Shown: positions 17,988 through 26,354, counted from the stretch's first letter. The stretch: DNA of 64,000 nt from Streptomyces cellulosae (GCF_000721105.1 NZ_JOEV01000030.1:62001-126000); one strand, 5' to 3'. Numbers and translations are program-made. The notes: generated by a model not told the origin, from the sequence alone.

Positions 17988-19036
17988 CCCGGCTGATCCC
18001 CTCCCCGCTCGTCGTCGACATCCGCCCCGGTGCCCTCGACGACCTGGGCTATGTGCTCGCCGACGAGCGCATCTCGCAGTCCGGCAAGCTCGCCGTCGCC
18101 GTCAGCGGCGGCTCGGGCGCCAAGCTGCGGGAGCGGATCGCGCCGAGTCTGCCCGGGGCCACCTGGTTCGAGGTCGGCGGCGGCACGATCGACGACGCGG
18201 TCCGGCTGGCGAGCGACATCAAGGCCGGCCACTACGACGCGATCGTCGGCCTCGGCGGCGGCAAGATCATCGACTGCGCCAAGTTCGCGGCGGCCCGCGT
18301 CGGCCTCCCCCTGGTCGCCGTCGCCACCAACCTCGCGCACGACGGCCTGTGTTCGCCGGTCGCCACCCTGGACAACGACGCCGGCCGCGGCTCGTACGGT
18401 GTACCGAACCCGATCGCCGTGGTCATCGACCTGAACGTGATCCGGGAGGCGCCCGTCCGTTTCGTGCGCTCCGGTATCGGCGACGTCATCTCCAACATCT
18501 CCGCGGTCGCCGACTGGGAACTCGCCAACCGGGTCAAGGGCGAGAAGGTCGACGGCCTCGCCGCGGCGATGGCCCGCCAGGCCGGTGAGGCGGTCCTGCG
18601 GCACCCGGGCGGAGTCGGTGACGACGCCTTCCTGCAGGTGCTGGCCGAGGCACTGGTCCTCACCGGCATCGCCATGTCCGTGTCGGGCGACTCCCGCCCG
18701 TCCTCCGGCGCCTGCCACGAGATCAACCACGCCTTCGACCTGCTGTTCCCCAAGCGGGCGGCCGCCCACGGCGAGCAGTGCGGACTGGGCGCGGCCTTCG
18801 CGATGTACCTGCGCGGAGCCCACGAGGAGTCGGCCAACATGGCCCAGGTGCTGCGACGGCACGGGCTGCCGGTGCTGCCGGAGGAGATCGGCTTCACCCC
18901 GGACGAGTTCGTCCGCGCCGTGGAGTACGCCCCGCAGACCCGGCCCGGCCGCTACACGATCCTCGAACACCTCGACCTCAAGACCGACCAGATCAAGGAC
19001 GTCTACGCCGACTATGTCAAGGCCATCGGTAGCTGA
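17975..19036 (+). CDS. Glycerol-1-phosphate dehydrogenase-type iron-containing dehydrogenase
   Basis: 353 residues from an ATG inside the end of the previous gene (13-base overlap). NAD-binding GLGGGKIIDCAKFAA is near residues 90-104. Likely metal ligands are Asp in TNLAHDGLCSP and His in SGACHEINHAFD and AAAHGEQCGLG. This pattern is that of the G1PDH/AraM branch of group III metal-dependent dehydrogenases, which reduce dihydroxyacetone phosphate to sn-glycerol 1-phosphate. In bacteria such enzymes are uncommon and linked to unusual lipids or polymers. It would provide the phospho-alcohol that the upstream nucleotidyltransferase activates. Another keto-substrate cannot be excluded. Confidence 0.8.
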   Translation: MPVLTRLIPSPLVVDIRPGALDDLGYVLADERISQSGKLAVAVSGGSGAKLRERIAPSLPGATWFEVGGGTIDDAVRLASDIKAGHYDAIVGLGGGKIIDCAKFAAARVGLPLVAVATNLAHDGLCSPVATLDNDAGRGSYGVPNPIAVVIDLNVIREAPVRFVRSGIGDVISNISAVADWELANRVKGEKVDGLAAAMARQAGEAVLRHPGGVGDDAFLQVLAEALVLTGIAMSVSGDSRPSSGACHEINHAFDLLFPKRAAAHGEQCGLGAAFAMYLRGAHEESANMAQVLRRHGLPVLPEEIGFTPDEFVRAVEYAPQTRPGRYTILEHLDLKTDQIKDVYADYVKAIGS

Positions 19037-19793
19037 ACTCCGTCCGGTCGTCCACCCCGCGGGGGTGAAGGACCGGCGCAGCGGTGAGCACTGGATGGGG
19101 CGCCTCTACATGCGTGAGGTGTCCCTGCGGGTCGACCGCTACCTGGTGAACACCCGGGTCACGCCCAACCAGCTCACGTACCTGATGACCGTCTGCGGCG
19201 TGCTCGCCGCCCCGGCCCTGCTGGTGCCGGGGATCGCGGGCGCCGTACTCGGTGTGGTGTGCGTCCAGCTCTACCTCCTGCTCGACTGCGTCGACGGCGA
19301 GATCGCGCGCTGGAAGAAGCAGTACTCGCTCGGCGGGGTCTACCTGGACCGCGTCGGCGCCTATCTGACCGACGCCGCGGTGCTGGTCGGCTTCGGCCTG
19401 CGCGCGGCCGATCTGTGGGGCTCGGGGCGCATCGACTGGCTGTGGGCCTTCCTCGGCACCCTGGCCGCGCTCGGCGCGATCCTGATCAAGGCCGAGACCG
19501 ACCTCGTCGGCGTCGCCCGCCACCAGAACGGGCTGCCGCCGGTCAAGGAGGCCGCGTCCGAGCCGCGTTCCTCCGGCATGGCACTGGCCCGCAGAGCCGC
19601 CGCCGCGCTGAAGTTCCACCGGCTGGTGCTCGGCATAGAGGCGTCGCTGCTGATCCTGGTCCTGGCGGTGCTGGACCAGATGCGGGGCGACCTGTTCTTC
19701 TCCCGCCTCGGAGTCGCGGTACTGGCCGGCATCGCGCTGCTGCAGACCCTGCTGCACCTGGTCTCCGTCCTCGCGTCGAGCAGGCTGAGGTGA
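19014..19793 (+). CDS. CDP-alcohol phosphotransferase family protein with altered motif
   Basis: 259 residues from ATG at 19014, overlapping the dehydrogenase gene by 23 bases; a shorter start near Met28 is possible. The motif is LLDCVDGEIAR then eight residues then GVYLDRVGAY: three aspartates are present but the last position of D-x2-DG-x2-AR-x8-G-x3-D-x3-D is Ala, and a nearby Asp occurs four residues later (YLTDAAV). In the family that last Asp is the proposed catalytic base, so activity may differ or depend on the DUF5941 partner. About six membrane helices. It belongs to the polymer operon. Confidence 0.78.
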   Translation: MSRPSVAELRPVVHPAGVKDRRSGEHWMGRLYMREVSLRVDRYLVNTRVTPNQLTYLMTVCGVLAAPALLVPGIAGAVLGVVCVQLYLLLDCVDGEIARWKKQYSLGGVYLDRVGAYLTDAAVLVGFGLRAADLWGSGRIDWLWAFLGTLAALGAILIKAETDLVGVARHQNGLPPVKEAASEPRSSGMALARRAAAALKFHRLVLGIEASLLILVLAVLDQMRGDLFFSRLGVAVLAGIALLQTLLHLVSVLASSRLR

Positions 19794-19798
19794 CGGCC

Positions 19799-20683
19799 AT
19801 GGAGACCGGGCTGAAGGTCGGGGCGGTGATCATCACCATGGGCAACCGCCCCGACGAACTGCGTGCCCTGCTCGACTCGCTCGCCAAGCAGGACGGCGAC
19901 CGCGTCGAGGTGGTCGTCGTCGGCAACGGCTCGCCCGTACCGGACGTCCCCGAAGGCGTACGGACCATCGAACTGCCGGAGAACCTCGGCATCCCCGGCG
20001 GCCGCAACGTCGGCATCGAGTCCTTCGGCCCCGGCGGCCGCGACGTCGACATACTGATGTTCCTCGACGACGACGGCCTCCTCGCCGGCCACGACACCGC
20101 CGAGCTCTGCCGCCGGGCCTTCGCGGGCGATCCCCGGCTCGGCATCATCAGCTTCCGCATCGCCGACCCCGAGACCGGGATCACCCAGCGCCGCCACGTG
20201 CCGCGCCTGCGCGCCTCCGACCCGATGCGCTCCTCCCGGGTCACCACCTTCCTCGGCGGCGCCAACGCCGTCCGTACGAAGGTCTTCGCCGAAGTCGGCG
20301 GCCTCCCGGACGAGTTCTTCTACGCACACGAGGAAACCGATCTGGCATGGCGGGCCCTCGACGCGGGCTGGATGATCGACTACCGGTCCGACATGGTGCT
20401 GTACCACCCCACGACCGCGCCTTCGCGGCACGCGGTCTACCACCGCATGGTCGCCCGCAACCGCGTCTGGCTCGCCCGCCGCAACCTGCCCACGCTCCTG
20501 ATCCCCGTCTACCTGGGCGTCTGGATGCTGCTCACCCTGCTGCGCCGCCCCTCGCGGCCCGCTCTGAAGGCGTGGTTCGGCGGATTCCGGGAAGGCTGGA
20601 GCACTCCGTGCGGACCGCGCCGGGCCATGAAGTGGCGTACGGTGTGGCGGCTGACTCGGCTGGGCCGGCCCCCCGTCATCTGA
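19799..20683 (+). CDS. Glycosyltransferase family 2
   Basis: 294 residues from ATG at 19799, with GAGGTGACGGCC in front; a GTG at 19790 overlaps the previous stop. GT-A fold features: VGAVIITMGNRPDELRALLD at the start, IPGGRNVGIESF, the metal-binding MFLDDDG, and the acceptor-side FFYAHEETDLAWRALDAG. The last 80 residues contain one hydrophobic segment (LLIPVYLGVWMLLTLL) that probably attaches it to the inner membrane face. It likely adds a sugar to the lipid-linked or polymeric product of the cluster; donor unknown, with UDP-galactose from GalE a reasonable guess. Confidence 0.87.
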   Translation: METGLKVGAVIITMGNRPDELRALLDSLAKQDGDRVEVVVVGNGSPVPDVPEGVRTIELPENLGIPGGRNVGIESFGPGGRDVDILMFLDDDGLLAGHDTAELCRRAFAGDPRLGIISFRIADPETGITQRRHVPRLRASDPMRSSRVTTFLGGANAVRTKVFAEVGGLPDEFFYAHEETDLAWRALDAGWMIDYRSDMVLYHPTTAPSRHAVYHRMVARNRVWLARRNLPTLLIPVYLGVWMLLTLLRRPSRPALKAWFGGFREGWSTPCGPRRAMKWRTVWRLTRLGRPPVI

Positions 20684-20797
20684 CAAGCTCGTACCCGACA
20701 GCAACCGGGCCCCGCCGAGGCCCCGGGCCCGTGCCGTGGCTCCGGCTCATGCCACGCCCGCACAGGCTGCGCATCCCGAAGACGAAAGTTTCCACTA

Positions 20798-21727
20798 GTG
20801 AGTGAGACAACGCACGACGGCACGGTCGCGCTGAGCGCGTCGGTGTCGCCCGACGAGGGTCTGCCGGCGGCACAGCTCGCCGCCAAGTACGGGCTGGCCG
20901 TGAGCGGCGCCCGGCCCTCCCTCGTCGAGTACGTCCGCCAGCTCTGGGACCGGCGTCACTTCATCATCGCCTTCTCCCGGGCGAAGCTGACCGCCCAGTA
21001 CAGCCAGGCCAAGCTCGGCCAGTTGTGGCAGGTGGCGACCCCGCTGCTGAACGCGGCCGTGTACTTCTTCATCTTCGGCGTCATCCTGAACGCCGGCAGA
21101 GGCATGTCGAAGGACGTGTACATCCCGTTCCTGGTCACGGGCGTGTTCGTGTTCACCTTCACGCAGAGCTCCGTCATGGCGGGCGTACGCGCCATCTCCG
21201 GCAACCTCGGCCTGGTCCGCGCCCTGCACTTCCCGCGCGCCTCGCTGCCGATCTCCTTCGCGCTCCAGCAGCTCCAGCAGCTGCTGTTCTCGATGATCGT
21301 GGTGTTCGCCGTGGTGATCGCCTTCGGGAGCTACCCCGACCTGTCCTGGGCACTGATCGTCCCGGTGCTCGTGATGCAGTTCCTCTTCAACACCGGCCTG
21401 TCGCTGATCATGGCCCGCGCGGGCGCCAGGACCCCGGACCTCGCCCAGCTGATGCCGTTCGTGATGCGGACGTGGATGTACGCGTCCGGCGTGATGTTCT
21501 CCATCAAGATCATGCTGGCCGACAAGCCGGACTGGATCGCCAACGTCCTGCAGTGGAACCCGGCCGCGATCTACATGGACCTGATGCGTTTCTCCCTCAT
21601 CGAGGGCTACGGCGCCGAGAACCTTCCCGACCACGTCTGGGCGGTCGCGGGTGCCTGGGCCGTGCTGTTCGCGCTCGGCGGCTTCGTGTACTTCTGGAAG
21701 GCGGAGGAGCGGTACGGCCGTGGCTGA
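20798..21727 (+). CDS. ABC-2 type polysaccharide/teichoic acid export permease (TagG-like)
   Basis: 309 residues with a GTG start. Six hydrophobic helices span about 75-295 after a cytoplasmic N-terminal tail. Segments such as FSRAKLTAQYSQAKLGQLWQ and the following long hydrophobic run are typical of Wzm/TagG permeases, as is LQWNPAAIYMDLMRFSLIEG close to the C terminus. With the ATPase at 21720 it forms the exporter that flips the lipid-linked polymer to the outside. The 114-base gap to the GT2 gene shows no terminator, so it is probably in the same transcript. Confidence 0.88.
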   Translation: MSETTHDGTVALSASVSPDEGLPAAQLAAKYGLAVSGARPSLVEYVRQLWDRRHFIIAFSRAKLTAQYSQAKLGQLWQVATPLLNAAVYFFIFGVILNAGRGMSKDVYIPFLVTGVFVFTFTQSSVMAGVRAISGNLGLVRALHFPRASLPISFALQQLQQLLFSMIVVFAVVIAFGSYPDLSWALIVPVLVMQFLFNTGLSLIMARAGARTPDLAQLMPFVMRTWMYASGVMFSIKIMLADKPDWIANVLQWNPAAIYMDLMRFSLIEGYGAENLPDHVWAVAGAWAVLFALGGFVYFWKAEERYGRG

Positions 21728-22544
21728 GCACATCGAAGACACCATCGACGACCACCTCGGGGACCGCGCCGACGGCGAACGGATCCCCACCGTCATCGCG
21801 GACGAGCTGCACATCGTCTACCGCGTCAACGGCGCCAAGACGGGCAAGGGCAGCGCCACCGCCGCCCTCAGCCGCATGCTCAGGCGAGGCTCCGACGACG
21901 CGGAGCGGGGCGTGCGCAAGGTGCACGCCGTCCGGGGGGTCTCCTTCGTCGCCTACCGCGGCGAGGCCATCGGCCTGATCGGCTCCAACGGCTCCGGCAA
22001 GTCGACCCTGCTGCGCGCGATCGCCGGTCTGCTCCCGGCGGAGAAGGGCAAGGTCTACACCGACGGCCAGCCCTCGCTGCTCGGCGTGAACGCGGCCCTG
22101 ATGAACGACCTCACCGGCGAGCGGAACGTCATCCTGGGCGGGCTCGCCATGGGCATGTCCCGTGAGCAGATCAAGGAGCGCTACCAGGAGATCGTCGACT
22201 TCTCCGGCATCAACGAGAAGGGCGACTTCATCACCCTCCCGATGCGCACCTACTCCTCCGGCATGGCGGCCCGGCTGCGCTTCTCCATCGCCGCCGCCAA
22301 GGACCACGACGTCCTGATGATCGACGAGGCCCTGGCCACCGGTGACCGCAAGTTCCAGAAGCGCTCCGAGGAACGCATCCGGGAGCTGCGCAAGGAGGCC
22401 GGCACGGTGTTCCTCGTCAGCCACAACAACAAGTCGATCCGTGACACCTGCGACCGCGTCCTGTGGCTGGAGCGCGGCGAACTGCGCATGGACGGCCCGA
22501 CCGACGAGGTCCTCAAGGAGTACGAGAAGTTCACGGGCAAGTAG
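21720..22544 (+). CDS. ABC transporter ATP-binding protein (TagH/Wzt-like)
   Basis: 274 residues, GTG start overlapping the permease gene by eight bases. Walker A is GLIGSNGSGKSTLL; the signature is TYSSGMAARLRFSIA, the variant seen in TagH/Wzt proteins; Walker B is VLMIDEALATGD; the switch histidine is in FLVSHNNKS. An N-terminal extension of about 70 residues precedes the ATPase core. There is no C-terminal polymer-binding (Wzt-C) domain, as in TagH-type systems where the ATPase does not recognise the terminal sugar. It energises export of the polymer made by this operon. Confidence 0.9.
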   Translation: MAEHIEDTIDDHLGDRADGERIPTVIADELHIVYRVNGAKTGKGSATAALSRMLRRGSDDAERGVRKVHAVRGVSFVAYRGEAIGLIGSNGSGKSTLLRAIAGLLPAEKGKVYTDGQPSLLGVNAALMNDLTGERNVILGGLAMGMSREQIKERYQEIVDFSGINEKGDFITLPMRTYSSGMAARLRFSIAAAKDHDVLMIDEALATGDRKFQKRSEERIRELRKEAGTVFLVSHNNKSIRDTCDRVLWLERGELRMDGPTDEVLKEYEKFTGK

Positions 22545-22586
22545 TCCACCCGCACCCGGTCGAAAGAGACCACCCCGCTTCCCAGG

Positions 22587-22613
22587 GCCCCGCCGGAACT
22601 GCTCCGACGGGGC
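22587..22613 (+). terminator. Hairpin ending the polymer operon
   Basis: GCCCCG-C-CGGA (22587-22597) pairs with TCCG-A-CGGGGC (22603-22613) across a 5-base loop, with one C/A mismatch in the stem. It lies 43 bases after the exporter ATPase stop and separates that operon from the hopanoid operon. Confidence 0.65.
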
Positions 22614-22715
22614 TCCGCGTCTGCAAAGGAAAGGTCAACTCGGGCCCGCGCCAGGAATCTTGGGACCAATCGGTGTGTTGTTGTGATGTGCAGGACACCC
22701 CAGCGAACCGCGCAG

Positions 22716-22727
22716 CGTTGTACAACG
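22716..22727. promoter_or_regulatory. 12-bp palindrome ahead of the hopanoid operon
   Basis: CGTTGTACAACG is a perfect 12-bp palindrome about 150 bases upstream of the first small reading frame of the operon, in the 387-base gap 22545-22931. It may be an operator. The surrounding sequence is less GC-rich than average, consistent with a promoter, but I cannot place -35 and -10 boxes with confidence. Confidence 0.4.
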
Positions 22728-22869
22728 TAAGCTGTACCGGTCCCGAAACACGGCAAGTAGGGCGATAACGCGCGACGCCCTGCGCAGGGGTGGCCGCGTG
22801 GACGGCTGGGCGGCGTGTCCGAAATAGTGTGCGTTGGGTCGGCAGTGTAGAACGGGAGATGTGACGGCA

Positions 22870-22935
22870 ATGGCTACGGAAACTCCCCAGATCCACGCAG
22901 CGTGCGCCGTCCCCGCCCAGGGCAGCCGGCCGTGA
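22870..22935 (+). CDS. Possible 21-residue leader peptide coupled to hpnC
   Basis: ATG at 22870 follows GGGAGATG and opens a 21-codon frame, MATETPQIHAACAVPAQGSR plus Pro, whose TGA overlaps the GTG of hpnC as GTGA. The ribosome site here is better than that of the hpnC GTG itself, so translation of hpnC may depend on ribosomes finishing this frame. It could also simply be an old, longer N terminus. No known family; purely a positional argument. Confidence 0.4.
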   Translation: MATETPQIHAACAVPAQGSRP

Positions 22936-23843
22936 GGGGAACCGGCACGCCGCACGCCGGTGAGGCGGAGCGCGGCACACTCGACAAGGCCGCGGCGGAG
23001 AACTTCCCCGTGGCCCCCTTCTTCCTGCCCCGGGCCTGGCGTACCGACCTGATGGCGGTCTACGGCTTCGCCCGTCTCGTCGACGACATCGGTGACGGCG
23101 ACCTGGCCCCCGGCGGCGCCGACGCCCGTCTGCTCGGCGTGTCGCCCGCGGACGCCGAGGACCGGATGGTCCTGCTGGACGCCTTCGAGGCCGACCTCCA
23201 CCGCGTCTTCGACCGGTCCGGTCCGGGGCCGCGCCACCCGCTGCTGCGCCGCCTCCAGCCGACCGTCCGCCGCCGCGCGCTGACCCCGGAGCCCTTCCTC
23301 GGCCTGATCGCCGCCAACCGTCAGGACCAGCTCGTCGCGCGCTACGAGACCTACGACGACCTCCTCGCGTACTGCGAACTGTCCGCGAACCCCGTCGGCC
23401 GCCTGGTACTCGCCGTCACCGGCACCTCGACCCCCGAGCGGATCCGCCGCTCCGACGAGATCTGCACGGCCCTTCAGATCGTCGAACACCTCCAGGACGT
23501 CGCCGAGGACCTCGGCCGCGACCGCATCTACCTGCCCGCCGCCGACATGAAGCGCTTTCACGTTCAGGAAGCGGATCTCGCCATGAAAACCGGGGGCGCG
23601 TCCGTGCGCGCTCTGGTTGCATACGAAGCACAACGCGCCCGCGATCTCCTGAATGAAGGCGCCCCCCTGGTGGGTAGCGTCCACGGCAGGCTGAAGCTGC
23701 TGCTCGCAGGGTTCGTGGCGGGGGGAAGGGCGGCGATCCGCGCGATCGCCGCCGCCGAATACGACGTACTTCCCGGCCCGCCCGAGCCCGGCAAGATCCA
23801 GTTGCTGCGCGAGGTGGGCGTCGTTCTGCGAGGAGAGGGGTGA
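22932..23843 (+). CDS. hpnC: Squalene biosynthesis protein HpnC (hydroxysqualene synthase)
   Basis: 303 residues, GTG start. A trans-isoprenyl diphosphate synthase-like head-to-head enzyme: first aspartate-rich motif in YGFARLVDDIGDG and second in EHLQDVAEDLGRDR, with ENFPVAPFFLPRAWR at the N terminus typical of HpnC. In the three-step bacterial route HpnD makes presqualene diphosphate, HpnC turns it into hydroxysqualene, and HpnE removes the hydroxyl. First enzyme gene of the hopanoid operon; its stop overlaps the hpnD start (GTGA). Confidence 0.93.
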   Translation: MRGTGTPHAGEAERGTLDKAAAENFPVAPFFLPRAWRTDLMAVYGFARLVDDIGDGDLAPGGADARLLGVSPADAEDRMVLLDAFEADLHRVFDRSGPGPRHPLLRRLQPTVRRRALTPEPFLGLIAANRQDQLVARYETYDDLLAYCELSANPVGRLVLAVTGTSTPERIRRSDEICTALQIVEHLQDVAEDLGRDRIYLPAADMKRFHVQEADLAMKTGGASVRALVAYEAQRARDLLNEGAPLVGSVHGRLKLLLAGFVAGGRAAIRAIAAAEYDVLPGPPEPGKIQLLREVGVVLRGEG

Positions 23844-24790
23844 TCCGGACCGTGGAGTCGGAACCGCACGCGTCCGCACCGGTACTCGCCGCCTACAGCT
23901 ACTGCGAGACCGTGACCGGGCAACAGGCCCGCAACTTCGCGTACGGCATCAGACTGCTGCCGACGCCCAAGCGTCGCGCGATGTCGGCGCTGTACGCGTT
24001 CTCCCGGCGCGTCGACGACATCGGCGACGGAGCGCTGGCGAGCGAGGTCAAGACCGCGAGGCTTCAGGACACCCGGACGATGCTGTCCCGCGTGCGCGAC
24101 GGCGCGGTCGCCGAGGACGACACCGATCCGGTCGCGGTCGCCCTCGCGCACGCCGCCGCGACCTTCCCGATCCCGCTGAGCGGTCTGGACGAGCTCATCG
24201 ACGGGGTCCTGATGGACGTCGGCGGCGAGACCTACGAGACCTGGGACGACCTGAAGGTGTACTGCCGCTGTGTCGCCGGCGCCATCGGGCGGCTCTCGCT
24301 CGGCGTCTTCGGCACCGAACCGGGAGCGCGCGGCGCCGAGCGCGCGCCGGAGTACGCCGACACGCTCGGGCTGGCGCTCCAGCTCACCAACATCCTGCGG
24401 GACGTCCGCGAGGACGCCGAGGGCGGGCGCACGTATCTGCCCGCCGACGACCTCGCCAAGTTCGGCTGCTCGGCGGGCTTCAAGGGGCCGAAACCACCGG
24501 AGGGCTCAGACTTCGCGGGCCTCGTGCACTTCGAAGTGCGTCGGGCCCGCGCCCTTTTCGCCGAGGGCTACCGGCTGCTCCCGATGCTCGACCGGCGCAG
24601 CGGCGCCTGTGTCGCCGCCATGGCCGGCATCTACCGCCGTCTCCTCGACCGCATCGAGCGCGACCCGGAGGCCGTGCTGCGCGGCCGGGTCTCGCTGCCC
24701 GGACGGGAGAAGGCGTACGTCGCCGTGCGCGGCCTGTCCGGCCTGGACGCCCGGCATGTGACCCGCCGGACCGTCAGGAGGCGCGCCTGA
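23840..24790 (+). CDS. hpnD: Presqualene diphosphate synthase HpnD
   Basis: 316 residues, GTG start at 23840 with GGAG five bases before; a second GTG at 23852 is possible. Aspartate-rich motifs are FSRRVDDIGDGAL and TNILRDVREDAEGGR. It condenses two farnesyl diphosphates to presqualene diphosphate. AAYSYCETVTGQQARNFAYG at the N terminus is typical of HpnD. It is translationally coupled to hpnC upstream, and its TGA shares a base with the ATG of the small gene at 24790. Confidence 0.93.
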   Translation: MIRTVESEPHASAPVLAAYSYCETVTGQQARNFAYGIRLLPTPKRRAMSALYAFSRRVDDIGDGALASEVKTARLQDTRTMLSRVRDGAVAEDDTDPVAVALAHAAATFPIPLSGLDELIDGVLMDVGGETYETWDDLKVYCRCVAGAIGRLSLGVFGTEPGARGAERAPEYADTLGLALQLTNILRDVREDAEGGRTYLPADDLAKFGCSAGFKGPKPPEGSDFAGLVHFEVRRARALFAEGYRLLPMLDRRSGACVAAMAGIYRRLLDRIERDPEAVLRGRVSLPGREKAYVAVRGLSGLDARHVTRRTVRRRA

Positions 24791-24930
24791 TGGACAATCC
24801 GGTCCAAGGTGATGCCGTCGGAGAAAAGCGGCACGCAACCCTCCGGCGGGAGACGGCGTCCCTGACTGCGACAGCCTGCCGTGCACCGTTCACCCTCCAC
24901 GGCGGCCGGGCAGGGGAGGACGCACGATGA
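24790..24930 (+). CDS. 46-residue peptide coupled between hpnD and hpnE (DUF6380-like)
   Basis: The ATG shares the last base of the hpnD stop (TGATG) and the TGA overlaps the hpnE ATG (ATGA), so this frame exactly fills the space between the two genes. The product, MDNPVQGDAVGEKRHATLRR then ETASLTATACRAPFTLHGGR and AGEDAR, is basic and hydrophilic with one Cys. It resembles short Streptomyces proteins I recall as DUF6380; S. coelicolor has a small gene at the same place. No function is known. It could be a regulator or accessory factor of squalene synthesis, or a coupling device for hpnE translation. Confidence 0.65.
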   Translation: MDNPVQGDAVGEKRHATLRRETASLTATACRAPFTLHGGRAGEDAR

Positions 24931-26354
24931 CCGACGGCACACCGTCCGACGAGTCGCTGGCCGACACGCCGGAAACCTCCGGAAGAGACGCCGTCGTGAT
25001 CGGCGGCGGGCTCGCCGGCATCACCGCCGCGCTCGCACTCGCCGACGCCGGAGTCCGGGTGACGTTGCTCGAGGGCAGGCCGCGCCTGGGCGGACTCGCC
25101 TTCTCCTTCCAGCGCGACGGTCTGACCGTCGACAACGGACAGCACGTGTACCTGCGCTGCTGCACCGCCTACCGCTGGTTCCTCGACCGGATCGAGGGCG
25201 CGGCGCTGGCTCCGCTGCAGGATCGTCTCGACGTGCCCGTCCTCGACGTCGACCGGCCCGAGGGCAGACGGCTCGGCAGGCTGCGGCGCGACGCGCTGCC
25301 GGTGCCCCTGCACCTGGGGCGCAGCCTCGCCGCCTATCCGCATCTCTCGCTCGCCGAACGCGCCAGAGTGGGCCGTGCCGCGCTCGCGCTCAAGGGGCTC
25401 GACCTCGCCGATCCGGCCCTGGACACCCAGGACTTCGGGAGCTGGCTGACCGCGCACGGTCAGTCGGCGCGTGCCGTCGAGGCCCTGTGGGACCTGGTCG
25501 GGGTCGCCACCCTCAACGCGGTCGCGGGCGACGCCTCGCTCGGGCTCGCCGCGATGGTGTTCAAGACCGGTCTGCTGTCCGACCCCGGCGCGGCCGACAT
25601 CGGATGGGCGCGCGTCCCGCTGGGCGAACTGCATGACCGGCTGGCCCGCAAGGCGCTCGACTCCGCGGGCGTGCGTACCGAAGTCCGTACACGCGTCACC
25701 TCCATCTCTACTGACGAGAACGGCCTGTGGAGCGTTCAGGTTCCCGGCGAGACGCTCCGGGCGGACGCCGTCGTGCTCGCCGTACCGCAGCGCGAGGCCC
25801 ACGACCTGCTGCCCGCGGGAGCGCTCGACGCCCCCGAGCGGCTGCTCGAGATCGGCACCGCGCCGATCCTCAACGTCCATGTCGTCTACGACCGGACGGT
25901 GCTCACCCGGCCCTTCTTCGCGGCCCTCGGCACCCCGGTGCAGTGGGTCTTCGACCGGACCGAGGCCTCCGGGCTGCGTGAGGGGCAGTACCTCGCGCTG
26001 TCCCAGTCGGCGGCCCACGACGAGATCGACGAGCCCGTGGCCGTGCTGCGGGAGCGCTACCTGCCGGAACTGGAGCGGCTGCTGCCCCGCGCGCGGGAGG
26101 CCGAGGTGAAGGACTTCTTCGTGACCAGGGAACGTACGGCGACGTTCGCGCCCGCGCCCGGTGTCGGGCGCCTGAGGCCCGGCGCCCGCACCAAGTCACC
26201 CGGCCTGTACCTTGCCGGAGCGTGGACCGCCACGGGGTGGCCCGCGACCATGGAGAGTGCGGTCCGCAGCGGAGTGAGCGCGGCCGACGCCGCACTCGGC
26301 GCCCTGGGCCGGCCCCGCCCCCGCCACCTCTTCGAGTTCGAGGAGGCGGCCTGA
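24927..26354 (+). CDS. hpnE: Hydroxysqualene dehydroxylase HpnE
   Basis: 475 residues, ATG start after GGGGAGGACGCACG. An amine oxidase/phytoene desaturase-like flavoprotein: FAD motif VVIGGGLAGITAALALADAG at about 27-46, the GG doublet motif GRPRLGGLAFSF after it, and a C-terminal FAD segment LYLAGAWTATGWPATMESAV. In the HpnCDE route it reduces hydroxysqualene to squalene. ATGA overlap with the small upstream gene and TGATG junction to the next frame show tight coupling. Confidence 0.92.
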   Translation: MTDGTPSDESLADTPETSGRDAVVIGGGLAGITAALALADAGVRVTLLEGRPRLGGLAFSFQRDGLTVDNGQHVYLRCCTAYRWFLDRIEGAALAPLQDRLDVPVLDVDRPEGRRLGRLRRDALPVPLHLGRSLAAYPHLSLAERARVGRAALALKGLDLADPALDTQDFGSWLTAHGQSARAVEALWDLVGVATLNAVAGDASLGLAAMVFKTGLLSDPGAADIGWARVPLGELHDRLARKALDSAGVRTEVRTRVTSISTDENGLWSVQVPGETLRADAVVLAVPQREAHDLLPAGALDAPERLLEIGTAPILNVHVVYDRTVLTRPFFAALGTPVQWVFDRTEASGLREGQYLALSQSAAHDEIDEPVAVLRERYLPELERLLPRAREAEVKDFFVTRERTATFAPAPGVGRLRPGARTKSPGLYLAGAWTATGWPATMESAVRSGVSAADAALGALGRPRPRHLFEFEEAA

